The translations under genes were made by a program, and so were the position numbers. From a bacterium BMS3Bbin14 (GTDB lineage: Bacteria; Desulfobacterota; Desulfobulbia; Desulfobulbales; Desulfobulbaceae), in assembly GCA_002897615.1 (NCBI GenBank), contig BDTX01000009.1, positions 102,364 through 166,363 on the forward strand: a stretch of DNA of 64,000 nt, in the 5' to 3' direction. The notes beneath the pieces are model-generated. The model was not told the DNA's origin. It ran no database searches and saw only the letters and a list, made by a program, of their open reading frames with translations. Below, piece after piece: positions 9,837 through 19,305 of the stretch (positions within the stretch are counted from its first letter, which is position 1; every line of letters begins with the position of its first letter).

Positions 9837-10907
9837 CTAACAGGAGGTTTTCAGGGATTCGGTCTGGTAATGGGTAATCAACGGCAGAATAATTTCATCA
9901 AGGGCACCGGCAAGAATCTGCTCCAGTTTGTAGACGGTCAGATTGATCCGGTGATCGGAGACCCGGCCCTGGGGGAAATTATAGGTCCGAATACGTTCAC
10001 TCCGGTCACCCGTACCGACCTGGCTTTTCCGGTCCTCGGAAACCTTGTCGCGCTGTTCCTGCTCTATCTTGTCGAGGAGCCGGGCGCGGAGGACCCCCAG
10101 GGCCTTGGCCTTGTTTTTGTGCTGTGACTTCTCATCCTGGCAGATAACGACCAGGCCGGTGGGCAGATGGGTAACCCGGACGGCCGAATCGGTGGTGTTC
10201 ACGCTCTGGCCGCCGGGTCCTGACGAACGATACACATCGAACTTCAGTTCGTTAGGTTCAATGTGGAGGTCAACCTCATCCGCTTCCGGGATGATGGCCA
10301 CGGTGACCGCCGAGGTATGAATACGGCCCTGGGCCTCGGTATCCGGCACACGCTGGACCCGGTGCACACCAGATTCATACTTCAGCCGGGAGTAGACATG
10401 ATCGCCGCGGATAAGGGCAATAATTTCCTTAAAGCCGCCGATACCGATGGGGCTGCTGCTCATGGTTTCGATCTTCCAGCCCTTGCTTTCGGCAAAACGG
10501 CTGTACATCCTGAACAAATCGGCGACAAAGAGTGCCGCCTCATCGCCGCCGGTCCCCGCCCTGATCTCGAGAAAAATATTCTTTTCGTCATTGGGGTCCT
10601 TGGGCAGGAGCATGACCCGGATGGCCCCTTCGAGTTCCGCCTCCTTTTCGAGCAGCTCCGCGACTTCAGACCTGGCAAGTTCCACCAGTTCCGCGTCATC
10701 GGCCTCGTCCCGTATAAGCTCCCTGTTTTCCTCTATATCTTCCTGGATCGCACGGTAGCGGGAATAGAGCTTATGCAGTTTGGCGACATGGGAATGTTCC
10801 CGGGCGACCTGCTGATATCGTTTCTGGTCCTGAATTAGACTGGGGTCGGCAAGCCGCTGCTCCAGCATGTCAAGTTTTTCGCCAATATCAGCAAGATTTT
10901 CAAACAT
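9837..10907 (-). CDS. prfA: peptide chain release factor 1
   Basis: Recognises UAA and UAG in the ribosomal A site and triggers peptide release. It has 356 residues, the usual RF-1 length. The N-terminal coiled-coil helices ([17 protein letters not shown]) come first, then domain 2 with the codon-reading region ([20 protein letters not shown]), then the catalytic GGQ loop ([16 protein letters not shown]) and a C-terminal segment ([16 protein letters not shown]). It is followed closely by prmC, its modifying enzyme. A divergent repeat copy separates it from rpmE upstream. Start ATG at 10907. Confidence 0.96.
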   Translation of the reverse strand: MFENLADIGEKLDMLEQRLADPSLIQDQKRYQQVAREHSHVAKLHKLYSRYRAIQEDIEENRELIRDEADDAELVELARSEVAELLEKEAELEGAIRVMLLPKDPNDEKNIFLEIRAGTGGDEAALFVADLFRMYSRFAESKGWKIETMSSSPIGIGGFKEIIALIRGDHVYSRLKYESGVHRVQRVPDTEAQGRIHTSAVTVAIIPEADEVDLHIEPNELKFDVYRSSGPGGQSVNTTDSAVRVTHLPTGLVVICQDEKSQHKNKAKALGVLRARLLDKIEQEQRDKVSEDRKSQVGTGDRSERIRTYNFPQGRVSDHRINLTVYKLEQILAGALDEIILPLITHYQTESLKTSC

Positions 10908-10933
10908 AATGATTTATGACCCGGGAAACAAAA

Positions 10934-11111
10934 AACTGAATCCATGAAGACGGCTTGAGGTAATATTCCACGCAATGTGTGGAACCTATTTCATTATTAC
11001 CGAATGAACGTGTCCTTCCCGCACTGCGCCGGCCCCTGCGGGGCGCCAGACTAGCGGCCGCCATGTGGAAGACGGAGGGCGGGACCGTTCTCGAACGCTC
11101 ACGGGTCCAGG
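10934..11111 (+). repeat. CCTGAATCCGTGA element, divergent copy 3
   Basis: About 178 bp. The left end (CTGAATCCATGAAGACGG) and right end (GAACGCTCACGGGTCCAGG) are recognisable but altered, and the middle is shortened and rearranged. No target duplication is visible. It looks like the oldest copy. It lies inside the presumed rpmE-prfA transcript. Confidence 0.75.
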
Positions 11112-11113
11112 TA

Positions 11114-11335
11114 CTACTTGTTGGCCTTGTCCGAATAATGTTTGGCGTATTTCTTTTTGAATTTCTCAATCCGGCCGGCAGTATCCACCAGCTTCTGTTT
11201 CCCGGTATAAAACGGATGGCAGGCGGAACAGATCTCGACGTTAATCTCCTTTTCCACGGAGCCGAGCTCAAACTCTTTGCCACAGGCACATTTGGCCTTA
11301 ATTTTATGATATTCAGGATGGATATCAGGTCTCAT
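11114..11335 (-). CDS. rpmE: 50S ribosomal protein L31
   Basis: A 73-residue large-subunit ribosomal protein. The start [19 protein letters not shown] is characteristic. Four cysteines in CACG and [10 protein letters not shown] show the zinc-binding (C+) form rather than the zinc-free paralogue used under zinc starvation. The ATG at 11335 is preceded by GGAGG; the longer open frame upstream has no L31 character. It is upstream of prfA in the same direction, the common bacterial order rpmE-prfA-prmC. Confidence 0.96.
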   Translation of the reverse strand: MRPDIHPEYHKIKAKCACGKEFELGSVEKEINVEICSACHPFYTGKQKLVDTAGRIEKFKKKYAKHYSDKANK

Positions 11336-11442
11336 GATCTTCACGGCCTCCAAAAAAAAATTCCAAAATAGATTAATTACTGCAGGGAATAATCCCAAAC
11401 ATGACATATTACAAAGTCGGCAATATTTTTTAAACAAAAAAC

Positions 11443-11547
11443 GTAACTAGTAACTATTCGGCTGCACACCGTCTTCGGACGATCAGGCCGCCTCGCATAG
11501 CCAGGCAAACGCAGACTCCGAATATGGAGCACATCTGAATAGTTACC
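11443..11547. repeat. GTAAC-ended inverted-repeat element, copy 2
   Basis: Begins GTAACTATTCGGCTGCACAC and ends, reversed, GTAACTATTCAGATGTGCTC. Homologous to 1661-1770 in the other orientation. It lies between rho and rpmE. Confidence 0.75.
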
Positions 11548-11560
11548 CAAAAAACAGTCC

Positions 11561-12808
11561 TCAACTGTTCATTGACGCAAAAAACTCGTCATTGGTCTCG
11601 GTCTGTTTCATCCGGTCAAGCAGAAACTCCATGGCATCGGCGGGATTCATGGACGAAAAGAGCTTGCGCAAAATCCAGATCCGGTTCAGTTCATCTGCCG
11701 GCAGCAGCAGGTCCTCTTTACGGGTGCCGGACTTCTGAATGTCAATGGCCGGGTAGATACGACGATCGGACATCTTGCGATCCAGCACCAGCTCCATGTT
11801 GCCGGTCCCCTTGAACTCTTCAAAGATCACGTCATCCATCCGGCTGCCGGTCTCAATCAAGGCCGTTGCCAGGATTGTCAGGCTGCCGCCCTCCTCTATG
11901 TTCCGGGCCGCGCCAAAGAACCGTTTCGGCCGGAGCAGGGCGTTGGCCTCGACGCCGCCGGACAGGATCTTGCCCGACGCCGGGGTCACCGTGTTATACG
12001 CCCTGGCGAGCCTGGTGATGGAGTCAAGCAGAATAACCACGTCGCGCTTGTGCTCAACCAGGCGCTTGGCCTTTTCAATAACCATCTCGGCGACCTGGAT
12101 ATGGCGCTGCGGCGGCTCGTCAAACGTCGAGCTGACCACCTCGGCATCAACGTTGCGCTGCATGTCCGTGACCTCTTCCGGCCGTTCGTCAATGAGCAGG
12201 ACAATCAGCATGATTTCCTTGTGATTACGGACAATGGAGTTGGCGATCTTCTGCATCAACACGGTTTTACCGGTGCGAGGCGGCGCCACGATCAGGCCTC
12301 GCTGGCCCTTGCCGAGAGGGGCGATAAAATTCATCACCCGCATGGAAAAATTATCAGGCTGATATTCCAGGTTGATCTGTTCCTCGGGATACAGCGGGGT
12401 CAGATTGACAAACAGAGTTTTGTTGCGGGAGGCTTCAGGCGGTTCGAAGTTGATGCTCTCCACCTTGAGCAGGGCAAAATAACGCTCATTATCTTTCGGC
12501 GCCCTGACCTCACCCTCAACCGTATCTCCCGTTCTCAGGTTAAGACGACGGATTTGCGAGGGCGAGACATAGATATCGTCCGGACCCGGCAGGTAATTAT
12601 AGTCCGGCGCCCGCAGGAAACCAAAGCCGTCCTGGAGGATTTCAAGTACCCCGCTGCCCCGCAGCTTGCCGTCGGCATCGCCCTGGGCCTTGAGAATAGC
12701 AAAGATCAGCTCCTGCTTGCGCATGGAACTGAAACCTTCAATATTCAGTTGAGCTGCCAGTTCAACCAGCTCGTTAATCTTCTTGTTTTTGAGTTCAGCC
12801 GGATTCAT
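11561..12808 (-). CDS. rho: transcription termination factor Rho
   Basis: A hexameric RNA helicase that ends transcription at unstructured C-rich sites. It has 415 residues. The N-terminal Rho_N helices begin at [19 protein letters not shown] cold-shock-like RNA-binding domain follows ([15 protein letters not shown]). The RecA-like ATPase has Walker [13 protein letters not shown] and the Walker B region [17 protein letters not shown]. The ATG at 12808 has AGGAGG upstream; the open frame before it is hydrophobic noise. A good sigma-70 promoter lies at 12902-12930. It is probably a single-gene unit. Confidence 0.97.
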   Translation of the reverse strand: MNPAELKNKKINELVELAAQLNIEGFSSMRKQELIFAILKAQGDADGKLRGSGVLEILQDGFGFLRAPDYNYLPGPDDIYVSPSQIRRLNLRTGDTVEGEVRAPKDNERYFALLKVESINFEPPEASRNKTLFVNLTPLYPEEQINLEYQPDNFSMRVMNFIAPLGKGQRGLIVAPPRTGKTVLMQKIANSIVRNHKEIMLIVLLIDERPEEVTDMQRNVDAEVVSSTFDEPPQRHIQVAEMVIEKAKRLVEHKRDVVILLDSITRLARAYNTVTPASGKILSGGVEANALLRPKRFFGAARNIEEGGSLTILATALIETGSRMDDVIFEEFKGTGNMELVLDRKMSDRRIYPAIDIQKSGTRKEDLLLPADELNRIWILRKLFSSMNPADAMEFLLDRMKQTETNDEFFASMNS

Positions 12809-12901
12809 TGATCGATTTTTCCTCCTGGTAAAAAATAATGCTCCCGCAAAAAAAAGTAGGCTCTTGAACGCTATGCCCAAGATAACTATTACAAATTATT
12901 A

Positions 12902-12930
12902 AATATAAATTTATTTTTCGGCTTTCACAA
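12902..12930 (-). promoter_or_regulatory. sigma-70-type promoter for rho
   Basis: Read on the minus strand: -35 TTGTGA (12930-12925), 17-bp spacer, -10 TATATT (12907-12902). It lies about 95 bp upstream of the rho start codon, leaving a leader in an A/T-rich stretch. Confidence 0.6.
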
Positions 12931-13352
12931 AACCAATAAAAATGACCTTGGTTTTGATTTTACAGGGCCGGGCATTGGCGGTCCGGCCAATCCATACCGG
13001 TGCCGCAACAACCATCGGCGACATTATGCCCTGGTCAATAAAAAGATAAGCGGGGAAAACGTATATTTCTTATTTATCAACCAAACAGCCCGGATCAGGC
13101 TGTTATTATTTTCATGTGTTTTTATTCAAATAACTGAGTGAGAAATGGCAGGATAATCTCTGGAACGTTCAACCGATCTCGGATATTATTACAGTCAAAT
13201 GCAATGAAAAAATGAAATATGTACAGATATCTTCGCTATAAAATTTGTGAAATGTCAGAACGTGAAACCGACTGGCGGGATCGTATACATTGACAATGCA
13301 GTTGATGACCAATTCAATATTGTCTTCCAGGCCTCCTGTCAAGAACTTTCTT
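12931..13352. other. gene-free stretch with two hairpins
   Basis: No convincing gene on either strand. It contains an inverted repeat ATTGGC-GGTCCG-GCCAAT (about 12973-12990) and a terminator-like stem AACAGCC-CGGATCA-GGCTGTT followed by ATTATTTT (13084-13112) on the plus strand. The part after 13140 is A/T-rich with short broken frames and could be decayed coding sequence. A small plus-strand RNA ending at 13112 is possible but no clear promoter was found. Confidence 0.35.
13084..13112 (+). terminator. possible intrinsic terminator
   Basis: A 7-bp perfect stem (AACAGCC/GGCTGTT) with a 7-nt loop and a following T-rich run. No plus-strand gene precedes it, so it may end an unrecognised small RNA. 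Confidence 0.35.
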
Positions 13353-13357
13353 AAATA

Positions 13358-13576
13358 CCTGAATCCGTAACGGCTTGAGGTGACATTCCATGCAATATAT
13401 GGAATTTATTGCATTATTGACGAATAAACGCTTTTTTTGGTCTTCACCGCGCCGGACTGCGGTCCGTCCGATAACGGCACAGCTGCTGCGTTGGCAACTC
13501 GTTGATATCACACCAGGATAATCAACATCGTTGCCGCCTTGCATCTCCACAGTTCTCGAACGCTCACGGATTCAGG
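13358..13576 (+). mobile_element. CCTGAATCCGTGA MITE-like element, copy 4 (219-bp form)
   Basis: 219 bp, without the 24-bp segment. It has an exact 5-bp target duplication AAATA (13353-13357 and 13577-13581). The left end reads CCTGAATCCGTAA, one base off. It lies just past the end of coaE. Confidence 0.93.
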
Positions 13577-13583
13577 AAATAAT

Positions 13584-14219
13584 TTAATACAGGGAACCTG
13601 AAATAAACCGCTGATAAAGGCCGGCGAGATGGACCGCCTGCAGCCGGGTACGCAACCAGCAACCGCTGTTATCAACCACGTGATCAGCCCGCAAGGCCTT
13701 TTCAGCCAGAGACATCTGGGAGCGCAGCGCCCGCAAAGCCTCTTCGCCGCTGACCCCGTCGCGGAAAACAATGCGCCGGCAACAGGTCTTCCGGTCGGCA
13801 AAAACAACGACGATACGCTGAAATCCGTCCTCCCACCCGGCCTCATACAGCAACGGCACGTCCGCCAGGACCAAAGGGGCGGACAAGCCGGCAACCGCCC
13901 TTTGCATGAGTTGCAGGGCCAGGGGATGAATCAGCTCATTCACCCGTGAGCGCAACGCCTCATCAAGAAAAATAGCGGAACGCAGACGCGGCCGGTCAAG
14001 CTCCCCGGAGGCCGTAAAAAACGACCCGTCCAGGAGGTCCCGCAGAGCCGCCCAGCCCGGCTCGCCCGGCTCAAGCAACAGGCGGCACATGTCGTCAAGA
14101 TCAAACAACGGCAGGTTATAATGCGAAGACCAGAAGCGACCGACCGTGCTCTTACCGGAACCGATACCGCCGGTAATACCAATCAAGATCGTTTCTCGGG
14201 ACTCTGTTACGAAAGCCAT
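13584..14219 (-). CDS. coaE: dephospho-CoA kinase
   Basis: Catalyses the last step of coenzyme A synthesis, phosphorylating the 3'-hydroxyl of dephospho-CoA with ATP. It has 211 residues. The Walker A loop is GITGGIGSGKST near the N-terminus, and the CoA-binding DLDDMCRLLLEPGEPGW and lid-type ADRKTCCRRIVFRDG segments follow. I chose the ATG at 14219 over the adjacent TTG. Repeat elements flank it on both sides, separating it from rluD upstream and from rho. Confidence 0.93.
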   Translation of the reverse strand: MAFVTESRETILIGITGGIGSGKSTVGRFWSSHYNLPLFDLDDMCRLLLEPGEPGWAALRDLLDGSFFTASGELDRPRLRSAIFLDEALRSRVNELIHPLALQLMQRAVAGLSAPLVLADVPLLYEAGWEDGFQRIVVVFADRKTCCRRIVFRDGVSGEEALRALRSQMSLAEKALRADHVVDNSGCWLRTRLQAVHLAGLYQRFISGSLY

Positions 14220-14314
14220 CAACTAAATTTCCCTGCCACGAACCTCACTGAAAAAGTGGAAAATCAATTTTCGCCGCCCGGCCCGGGCCTTGCTCTCAAC
14301 GGCCGGGGCATGTA

Positions 14315-14557
14315 CCTGAATCCGTGACGGCTTGAGATGATACTCCATGTAACATATGGAATTTATTGCGTTATTTTTTAACAAATTCATTTCATTGCCT
14401 TCACCGCGCCGCCCTGCGGGGCGCCCGATAACGGCACCTCTGCTGCGTTGGCAACTCCTTGATATCACACCAGGATAATCAACATCGTTGCCGCCTCGAA
14501 GGTCTCGCAGGCTCGCTATCTGCATCTGTACCGTTCTCGAACGCTCACGGATTCAGA
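14315..14557 (+). mobile_element. CCTGAATCCGTGA MITE-like element, copy 5 (long form)
   Basis: 243 bp, long form. It has an exact 5-bp target duplication ATGTA (14310-14314 and 14558-14562); the final base of the right end is A instead of G. It lies between rluD and coaE, in a run of same-strand genes. Confidence 0.93.
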
Positions 14558-14579
14558 ATGTATTTTTTTTTTGCAACCC

Positions 14580-15563
14580 TCAAACCTGCCGTCGCAACTG
14601 CTCAAGAATCATCTGCATATCCGGCCACAACGGGGTGGTAAAGAAAAGAGATTCGCCGGTCTCAGGATGATTGAAGCGAATGCTTGAAGCGTGCAGCAAC
14701 TGCCGGGAAATCGTCAACCCCTTCCCTGCCGGCACGCGACCGCCATAGAGTTGGTCTCCGGCCACAGGACTGCCGAGCGAGGCCATGTGAACCCGGATCT
14801 GATGAGTCCTGCCGGTTTCAAGAACCAGTTCCACAAAACACAGACCTTCGGTAAAACGCTCGATAACCCGCCAGCGCGTCGCTGCATAACGGCCGCCCCG
14901 GTTGCGGACCGCCATTTTCTGCCGATTCACCGGGTGCCTGCCGATGGGGCTAACAATACGGCCGGCAAGGTCATGGGGACAGCGAAGCAACAGGGCATGA
15001 TACGTTTTGCCGATCCTGCGCTCCCGAAAATCCTCGGCCAATTGCCGGAGCGCCTTATCAGTCTTGGCAACGAGCATGATACCGGAGGTATCCTTATCGA
15101 GGCGGTGAACAATACCGGGGCGCTGCTCATCCATGCCGGGCAGGGAGTTACAATGATAGAGCAAACCGTGGGCCAGGGTACCGCTCGAATGACCGGCCGC
15201 AGGATGAACCACCAGGCCGGGCGGCTTAACCAGAACCAGCAGACTCTCATCCTCGAAGAGCACCGTGAAATCGATCCGTTCCGGAATCATCCCGGTAGAC
15301 GCCGGGGGTGGCACAACCACCTCAACGCGTTCTCCGGCGCCGATCCGGTACCCCGACTTCAGACTCCGCCCCTCAACACGGACGTAACCGCCACGGATAA
15401 GTTTACCAAGAGCTGATCTGGAATAATCGGGAAGGTGACGAACCAGAAAAAGATCAAGACGCAGACCTGCCTCCCCAGGCAAGGCTGAAAAGAAAAAATT
15501 CTCCCCTTTTCCCCTTATTAAATCAGGAGCGGCAACCACCAGCGAACCTGATGTTGTGGACAT
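14580..15563 (-). CDS. rluD: RluD-family 23S rRNA pseudouridine synthase
   Basis: Converts uridines of 23S rRNA (in E. coli 1911, 1915 and 1917 of helix 69) to pseudouridine. It has 327 residues. An N-terminal S4 RNA-binding domain (RLDLFLVRHLPDYSRSALGKLI, given in part) is followed by the catalytic domain, with the active Asp in HRLDKDTSGIML and the conserved ETGRTHQIRVH and GSPVAGDQLYGG segments. RluC or RluA-type specificity cannot be ruled out, but domain order and length favour RluD. Start ATG at 15563, 26 bp after the carD-like gene, so probably cotranscribed with it. Confidence 0.88.
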   Translation of the reverse strand: MSTTSGSLVVAAPDLIRGKGENFFFSALPGEAGLRLDLFLVRHLPDYSRSALGKLIRGGYVRVEGRSLKSGYRIGAGERVEVVVPPPASTGMIPERIDFTVLFEDESLLVLVKPPGLVVHPAAGHSSGTLAHGLLYHCNSLPGMDEQRPGIVHRLDKDTSGIMLVAKTDKALRQLAEDFRERRIGKTYHALLLRCPHDLAGRIVSPIGRHPVNRQKMAVRNRGGRYAATRWRVIERFTEGLCFVELVLETGRTHQIRVHMASLGSPVAGDQLYGGRVPAGKGLTISRQLLHASSIRFNHPETGESLFFTTPLWPDMQMILEQLRRQV

Positions 15564-15589
15564 GGAAAGCCGGAGCGGCGGCGAACGGG

Positions 15590-16069
15590 TCAGCTGAAAA
15601 TCTCTTCGATTTGCAGTTCGACCTCCTGTTCATCAATTTCTTTGGCAAGTGATATTTCCTTGATAAGCAGATTTTTAGCAGTGTCCAGCATCTTGCGCTC
15701 ACCATAGGAGAGGTCCTTATCGGCCCTGAGCAGATAAAGATCCCGGAGCACCACGCTCACCTCAAACACGGAACCGGTTTTAATCTTATCCATGTAATCA
15801 CGATAACGGCGGTTCCAGGTCTGGGGGGTGATCGTGATATCCCGTTCCTTGAGAATCGTGATGACCTTGTCAACTTCATCTGCCGAAATAATCGCCCGGA
15901 GTCCGACATTATCGCTGTTTGCCGTCGGAATCATGATGGTCATGTCGTTATCCAGGATTCTCATCACATAAAATGACTGATCGACACCACCAATAGTCTG
16001 CGACTCAATAGCCTCAATCAGCCCGACTCCATGGGCCGGATATACAGCCATATCACCTGCTAAAAACAC
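15590..16069 (-). CDS. CarD/CdnL-family RNA polymerase-binding regulator
   Basis: A 159-residue protein with the N-terminal RNA polymerase interaction domain (FLAGDMAVYPAHGVGLIEAI), which binds the beta subunit, followed by an all-helical DNA-binding domain (NRRYRDYMDKIKTGSVFEV). Proteins of this family stabilise open complexes at rRNA and other housekeeping promoters. The start is a GTG at 16069 with GGGAGGA at close spacing; the nearby ATG at 16071 is out of frame. The C-terminal tail is acidic (EIDEQEVELQIEEIFS). It is followed by rluD. Confidence 0.9.
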   Translation of the reverse strand: MFLAGDMAVYPAHGVGLIEAIESQTIGGVDQSFYVMRILDNDMTIMIPTANSDNVGLRAIISADEVDKVITILKERDITITPQTWNRRYRDYMDKIKTGSVFEVSVVLRDLYLLRADKDLSYGERKMLDTAKNLLIKEISLAKEIDEQEVELQIEEIFS

Positions 16070-16114
16070 ATAATCCTCCCGGGAAACACATTGTGGATAC
16101 CTCTTGCCTCTGAC

Positions 16115-16260
16115 CAGTGCCTATCCCGAAACTGCTTTTTCAGGCCCGATTTCACGAAGTCTCGCGAGATCGCTTACCTCATATGCTCAAAAAAATAACC
16201 CTCGGAGGGAGGCGGAATGAAGTGGAGACTCGCGAAAAACCTCGGTTCCGGACGACACTA
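16115..16260. repeat. AGTG/TCCGGAAAC-ended inverted-repeat element, copy 1
   Basis: Left end AGTGCCTATCCCGAAAC; right end reversed AGTGTCGTCCGGAACC. The interior is different from the other copies except for a GTCTCGCGAGA segment. It lies upstream of the carD-like gene. Confidence 0.6.
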
Positions 16261-16364
16261 ACCAGCAAAAAAAATTATGGGGAAACTTGACAAATTAAAT
16301 ATATACCATATTATTGCCGCTTCGTAAAGGATGACCTTAAAATTTATAGAATTTCATACCTTGC

Positions 16365-16380
16365 AACCGTGAGCGTTCGA
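16365..16380 (-). repeat. possible short remnant of the CCTGAATCCGTGA element right end
   Basis: ACCGTGAGCGTTCGA matches the reversed inner part of the right end. Too short to be certain. Confidence 0.3.
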
Positions 16381-16456
16381 CAAACCGGCCGGACGGCCAA
16401 AAGCCCGGGAAGCGAGAACCGGAGAGGGCCTGAAATTACCGGGGACGATTTCCACT

Positions 16457-17080
16457 CTACCCCCGGCCCGTCCCGGCAACAGACTGTCCCGAGCGGCCGT
16501 TGATGCTGTTCATGGCAACCTCAATCCCCTGACTGATAAACAATCGGATTCCCTCAGCGACCAAGTCGAGTTTCTGTCGAAATAAATCCCGTTCAGCCGG
16601 GGAGAATTCAGCCAGGACAAATCGCTCCACCGGCATTGCCGAACCGTGACCGCTCACCGGGGGGCGGCCGATACCGATTTTTATCCGGGCAAAATCACTG
16701 GTGCCGAGATGCCTGATTACGGAACGTATACCGTTATGTCCACCGGCCCCTCCCCGGGCAACAATCTTGATCCGGCCGGGTTCAAGATCAAGGTCGTCGT
16801 GAATCACCAGGATATGCTCCGGCTCGATCTTGAAATAGGTGGCGAACCGGGCCACGCATTCACCGGAACGGTTCATGAAAGCCTGAGGTTTCAAGAGAAA
16901 TACCGTTTTTCCCGACAGTCTGGTCCGGGCAAAAAGGCCCTGCCACTTTTCTGAGGTTATGGGCTGCCCGATCTCCCCGGCAAAATAATCGATGGCCAGA
17001 AAGCCGGCATTATGCCGTGTCAATTCATAATCGGGACCGGGATTGCCGAGACCGACAATCAGCACACTCCTGTCCGGCAT
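16457..17080 (-). CDS. pth: peptidyl-tRNA hydrolase
   Basis: Releases tRNA from peptidyl-tRNAs that drop off the ribosome, an essential recycling step. It has 207 residues. The family marks are VGLGNPGPDYELTRHNAGF with the catalytic His in RHNAG, KPQAFMNRSGE, and HDDLDLEPGRIKI with GGAGGHNGIRSV. The tail after about residue 185 is not conserved (NGRSGQSVAGTGRG). Start ATG at 17080. The usual upstream partner gene for ribosomal protein L25 is absent; rpmB lies 248 bp upstream with its own promoter. Confidence 0.95.
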   Translation of the reverse strand: MPDRSVLIVGLGNPGPDYELTRHNAGFLAIDYFAGEIGQPITSEKWQGLFARTRLSGKTVFLLKPQAFMNRSGECVARFATYFKIEPEHILVIHDDLDLEPGRIKIVARGGAGGHNGIRSVIRHLGTSDFARIKIGIGRPPVSGHGSAMPVERFVLAEFSPAERDLFRQKLDLVAEGIRLFISQGIEVAMNSINGRSGQSVAGTGRG

Positions 17081-17328
17081 GTTTCACCCATCCATTATGT
17101 GCGGTTCGTAATCAAGGCGGAGGTGAAGTCGCCCGCCACTCTCGCGACAATAACTTCCCCCGGCCGGGGGGAGAGACAAAAGCAAAGGGGCGAGAAAGCA
17201 GAGAAATCAACAAGCACAATGAAGAAAAGATCTCACAGGACACGGGGCACACCGAGGGAACAACAACGATAAAGACAAAAAAACTCTCGACTAGCCCTGT
17301 GCTCCGGCAAGAGACAATACGAAAAAAA

Positions 17329-17523
17329 TCAGGCCGGTTTCACAATGGCACCCGAGCGGATGCAACGGGTACAGGCATTGATTCGTACCGTCCGCCCGCT
17401 GTCGGTTACGGTGCGGACTTTCTGCAGGTTGGGCAACCAGCGGCGGCGATTCTTATTATGGGCATGACTGACGTTATTTCCGGTAGCCGGTTTCTTCCCA
17501 CAAATCTCACATATACGGGCCAT
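17329..17523 (-). CDS. rpmB: 50S ribosomal protein L28
   Basis: A 64-residue large-subunit ribosomal protein. It begins [20 protein letters not shown] and has the basic core [15 protein letters not shown]. Cysteine pairs (CEIC, CTRC) show the zinc-binding form. GAAGGAG precedes the ATG at 17523, and a near-consensus promoter lies about 52 bp further up. Confidence 0.96.
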   Translation of the reverse strand: MARICEICGKKPATGNNVSHAHNKNRRRWLPNLQKVRTVTDSGRTVRINACTRCIRSGAIVKPA

Positions 17524-17574
17524 AATATATTTTCTCCTTCCAAGGGATTACTTTTGAGATTTACTGAATCATAT

Positions 17575-17604
17575 ATTATAATCTTCAAATGAAGATAATT
17601 GCAA
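17575..17604 (-). promoter_or_regulatory. sigma-70 promoter for rpmB
   Basis: On the minus strand: -35 TTGCAA (17604-17599), 18-bp spacer, -10 TATAAT (17580-17575, a perfect match). It is 52 bp upstream of the rpmB start. The rest of the 353-bp gap up to 17876 has no recognisable gene. Confidence 0.75.
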
Positions 17605-17762
17605 GTTGTTTTCACAAAAACAAAGAAAGAGCGAAAAAAGCGGTATCGACCGAACATGACTCCCGGAGAAAAGGGAAATTCAAAGATGAAAAAAGAATCG
17701 GAACTTTTGCCACCGAGCCTGAATTTGCCGCCCTCGGGAGAGAAGATTAAGACTCTTTCCTG

Positions 17763-17791
17763 TTGACAGTCCTGGCCGCTCATGGTAGCAC
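17763..17791 (+). promoter_or_regulatory. possible promoter for the ResB-CcsB genes
   Basis: A perfect -35 TTGACA (17763-17768) with a weak TAGCAC at the -10 position (17786-17791, 17-bp spacer), about 85 bp upstream of the ResB start. It is the only candidate seen. Confidence 0.35.
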
Positions 17792-17876
17792 AACGCCTCA
17801 TGAAACATGTTTTATCTTAACATGTCGCCATTCAATTAATTTGCAACTCTAACCGACTGTTTTTACCTTACTCACA

Positions 17877-19241
17877 ATGTCCACACAAAATAAAAATGCC
17901 TTCTGGTCTCTGTTTTCCTCGGTCAAGCTGGCCCTGTTCCTGCTCTTTACCCTGGCCACCACCTCCATTATCGGCACGATTGTTCCCCAGAACAATCCCC
18001 CTGAATTTTATATCAAGTTGTACGGGGCCAACCTGGCGAGATTCATGCAGACGCTGGGCGTGCCCGACATGTACAATTCATGGTGGTTTATAGGTCTGCT
18101 GATCCTGTTCAGCCTGAACCTGATCGTCTGCAGCCTGGAACGAATCCCCAATGTCTGGCGTCTGGTAACTCAGGACAATCTCAAAACCAACCCGGACAAA
18201 CTCGAAAAGATGGGCCAGAGAGAAATCATTCCTCTGCCTGGAACATCCATGGGCGAGGCGGTGGCAAAGACCACTTCATATTTCGCCCGCCAGGGCTGGA
18301 AGGTGGCGAAAAGAGATAAGGACGGCGGAACCCTGTTCTTTGCCCAGAAAGGCGCATGGACAAGATTCGGCGTCTACCTTGTACACAGTAGTATTCTGAT
18401 CATCCTCGCCGGGGCGATTATCGGCTCACCAACCGTTGCCAGAAAATTTTTCCGTGCTCCAAACTTCGCCTTCAAGGGAAGCGTCATGCTGCCCGAGGGC
18501 AGGGCAACAAATTTTATCTATTCCTCTCAAAACGGGAGAGAAATCCCACTCGGCTTCACCGTCCGTTGCGACCACTTTGACATAGAATATTACTCAAACG
18601 GCATGCCCAAGGATTACCGGGCCAAACTGACGGTTCTCGATCATGGCAAAGTCGTCCTCCAGCGTGACATAGAGGTAAACAAGCCATTGAGATATAAGGG
18701 AATTACCTTTTACCAGGCCAGCTACCAGCCGTATCCGAGTTTTATCGTCCAGTTGACCAACAAAAAAACCGGGGTTGAGAAAAAGGACATTATTCCCGCG
18801 CGTGAACAGATCGTCTGGAAAAAAGGCGGGGCGCGCTTTGGCATCATCAACATGCAGACCCGGGGCCAAATCGTCGAACGAATCAAGGTCTGGTTCACTG
18901 ACAACCAGGGCGAGCCGTCGGAATTCTGGATAGAGCCGAACCGTGAGGCAGTGATCAAGCGGCCTTCCGGCGAATTCCTCTTCAAGGCAAAACAATTGTA
19001 CGCTACCGGCCTGCAGGTCTCGAAAGATCCGGGGGTCTGGCTGGTGTACCTAGGCTGCGCTCTCATGCTGGTCGGACTGACGGTGGCCTTTTTTATGTCA
19101 CATCGAAAAATATGGGCCTTTGTCAGCGAGAAAGAGGGTCAGATTACAGTACTTTTTGCTGGCAGTGCCAATAAGAATAAGTTAGGATTTGAGAAGACAT
19201 TCACGGCCTTCATCGATAAAATAAAAGGATTTGCCAGCTGA
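17877..19241 (+). CDS. resB: ResB-family cytochrome c biogenesis protein
   Basis: The ResB/Ccs1 component of system II cytochrome c maturation, which works with CcsB/CcsA to hold apocytochrome thiols and deliver heme on the outer side of the membrane. It has 454 residues. Two membrane segments near the N-terminus (LFSSVKLALFLLFTLATTSI; SWWFIGLLILFSLNLIVCSL), a third at about 160-180 (FGVYLVHSSILIILAGAII), a large periplasmic domain, and a final segment (GVWLVYLGCALMLVGLTVAF) match the family. The C-terminal tail is cytoplasmic and basic. The CcsB gene follows 64 bp later and a tetraheme cytochrome, a likely client, follows that. Confidence 0.9.
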   Translation: MSTQNKNAFWSLFSSVKLALFLLFTLATTSIIGTIVPQNNPPEFYIKLYGANLARFMQTLGVPDMYNSWWFIGLLILFSLNLIVCSLERIPNVWRLVTQDNLKTNPDKLEKMGQREIIPLPGTSMGEAVAKTTSYFARQGWKVAKRDKDGGTLFFAQKGAWTRFGVYLVHSSILIILAGAIIGSPTVARKFFRAPNFAFKGSVMLPEGRATNFIYSSQNGREIPLGFTVRCDHFDIEYYSNGMPKDYRAKLTVLDHGKVVLQRDIEVNKPLRYKGITFYQASYQPYPSFIVQLTNKKTGVEKKDIIPAREQIVWKKGGARFGIINMQTRGQIVERIKVWFTDNQGEPSEFWIEPNREAVIKRPSGEFLFKAKQLYATGLQVSKDPGVWLVYLGCALMLVGLTVAFFMSHRKIWAFVSEKEGQITVLFAGSANKNKLGFEKTFTAFIDKIKGFAS

Positions 19242-19305
19242 ACAGAACATTCACACTACTGGCACCTTCGCTCAATCTGCCATCATTATACAACGGACAA
19301 AACCC

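Noticed and set aside
17589-17753. A 54-codon plus-strand frame starting MKIIASCFHKNKERAK upstream of the ResB gene
   Set aside because: It has no ribosome site, overlaps the divergent rpmB promoter and resembles no known protein.
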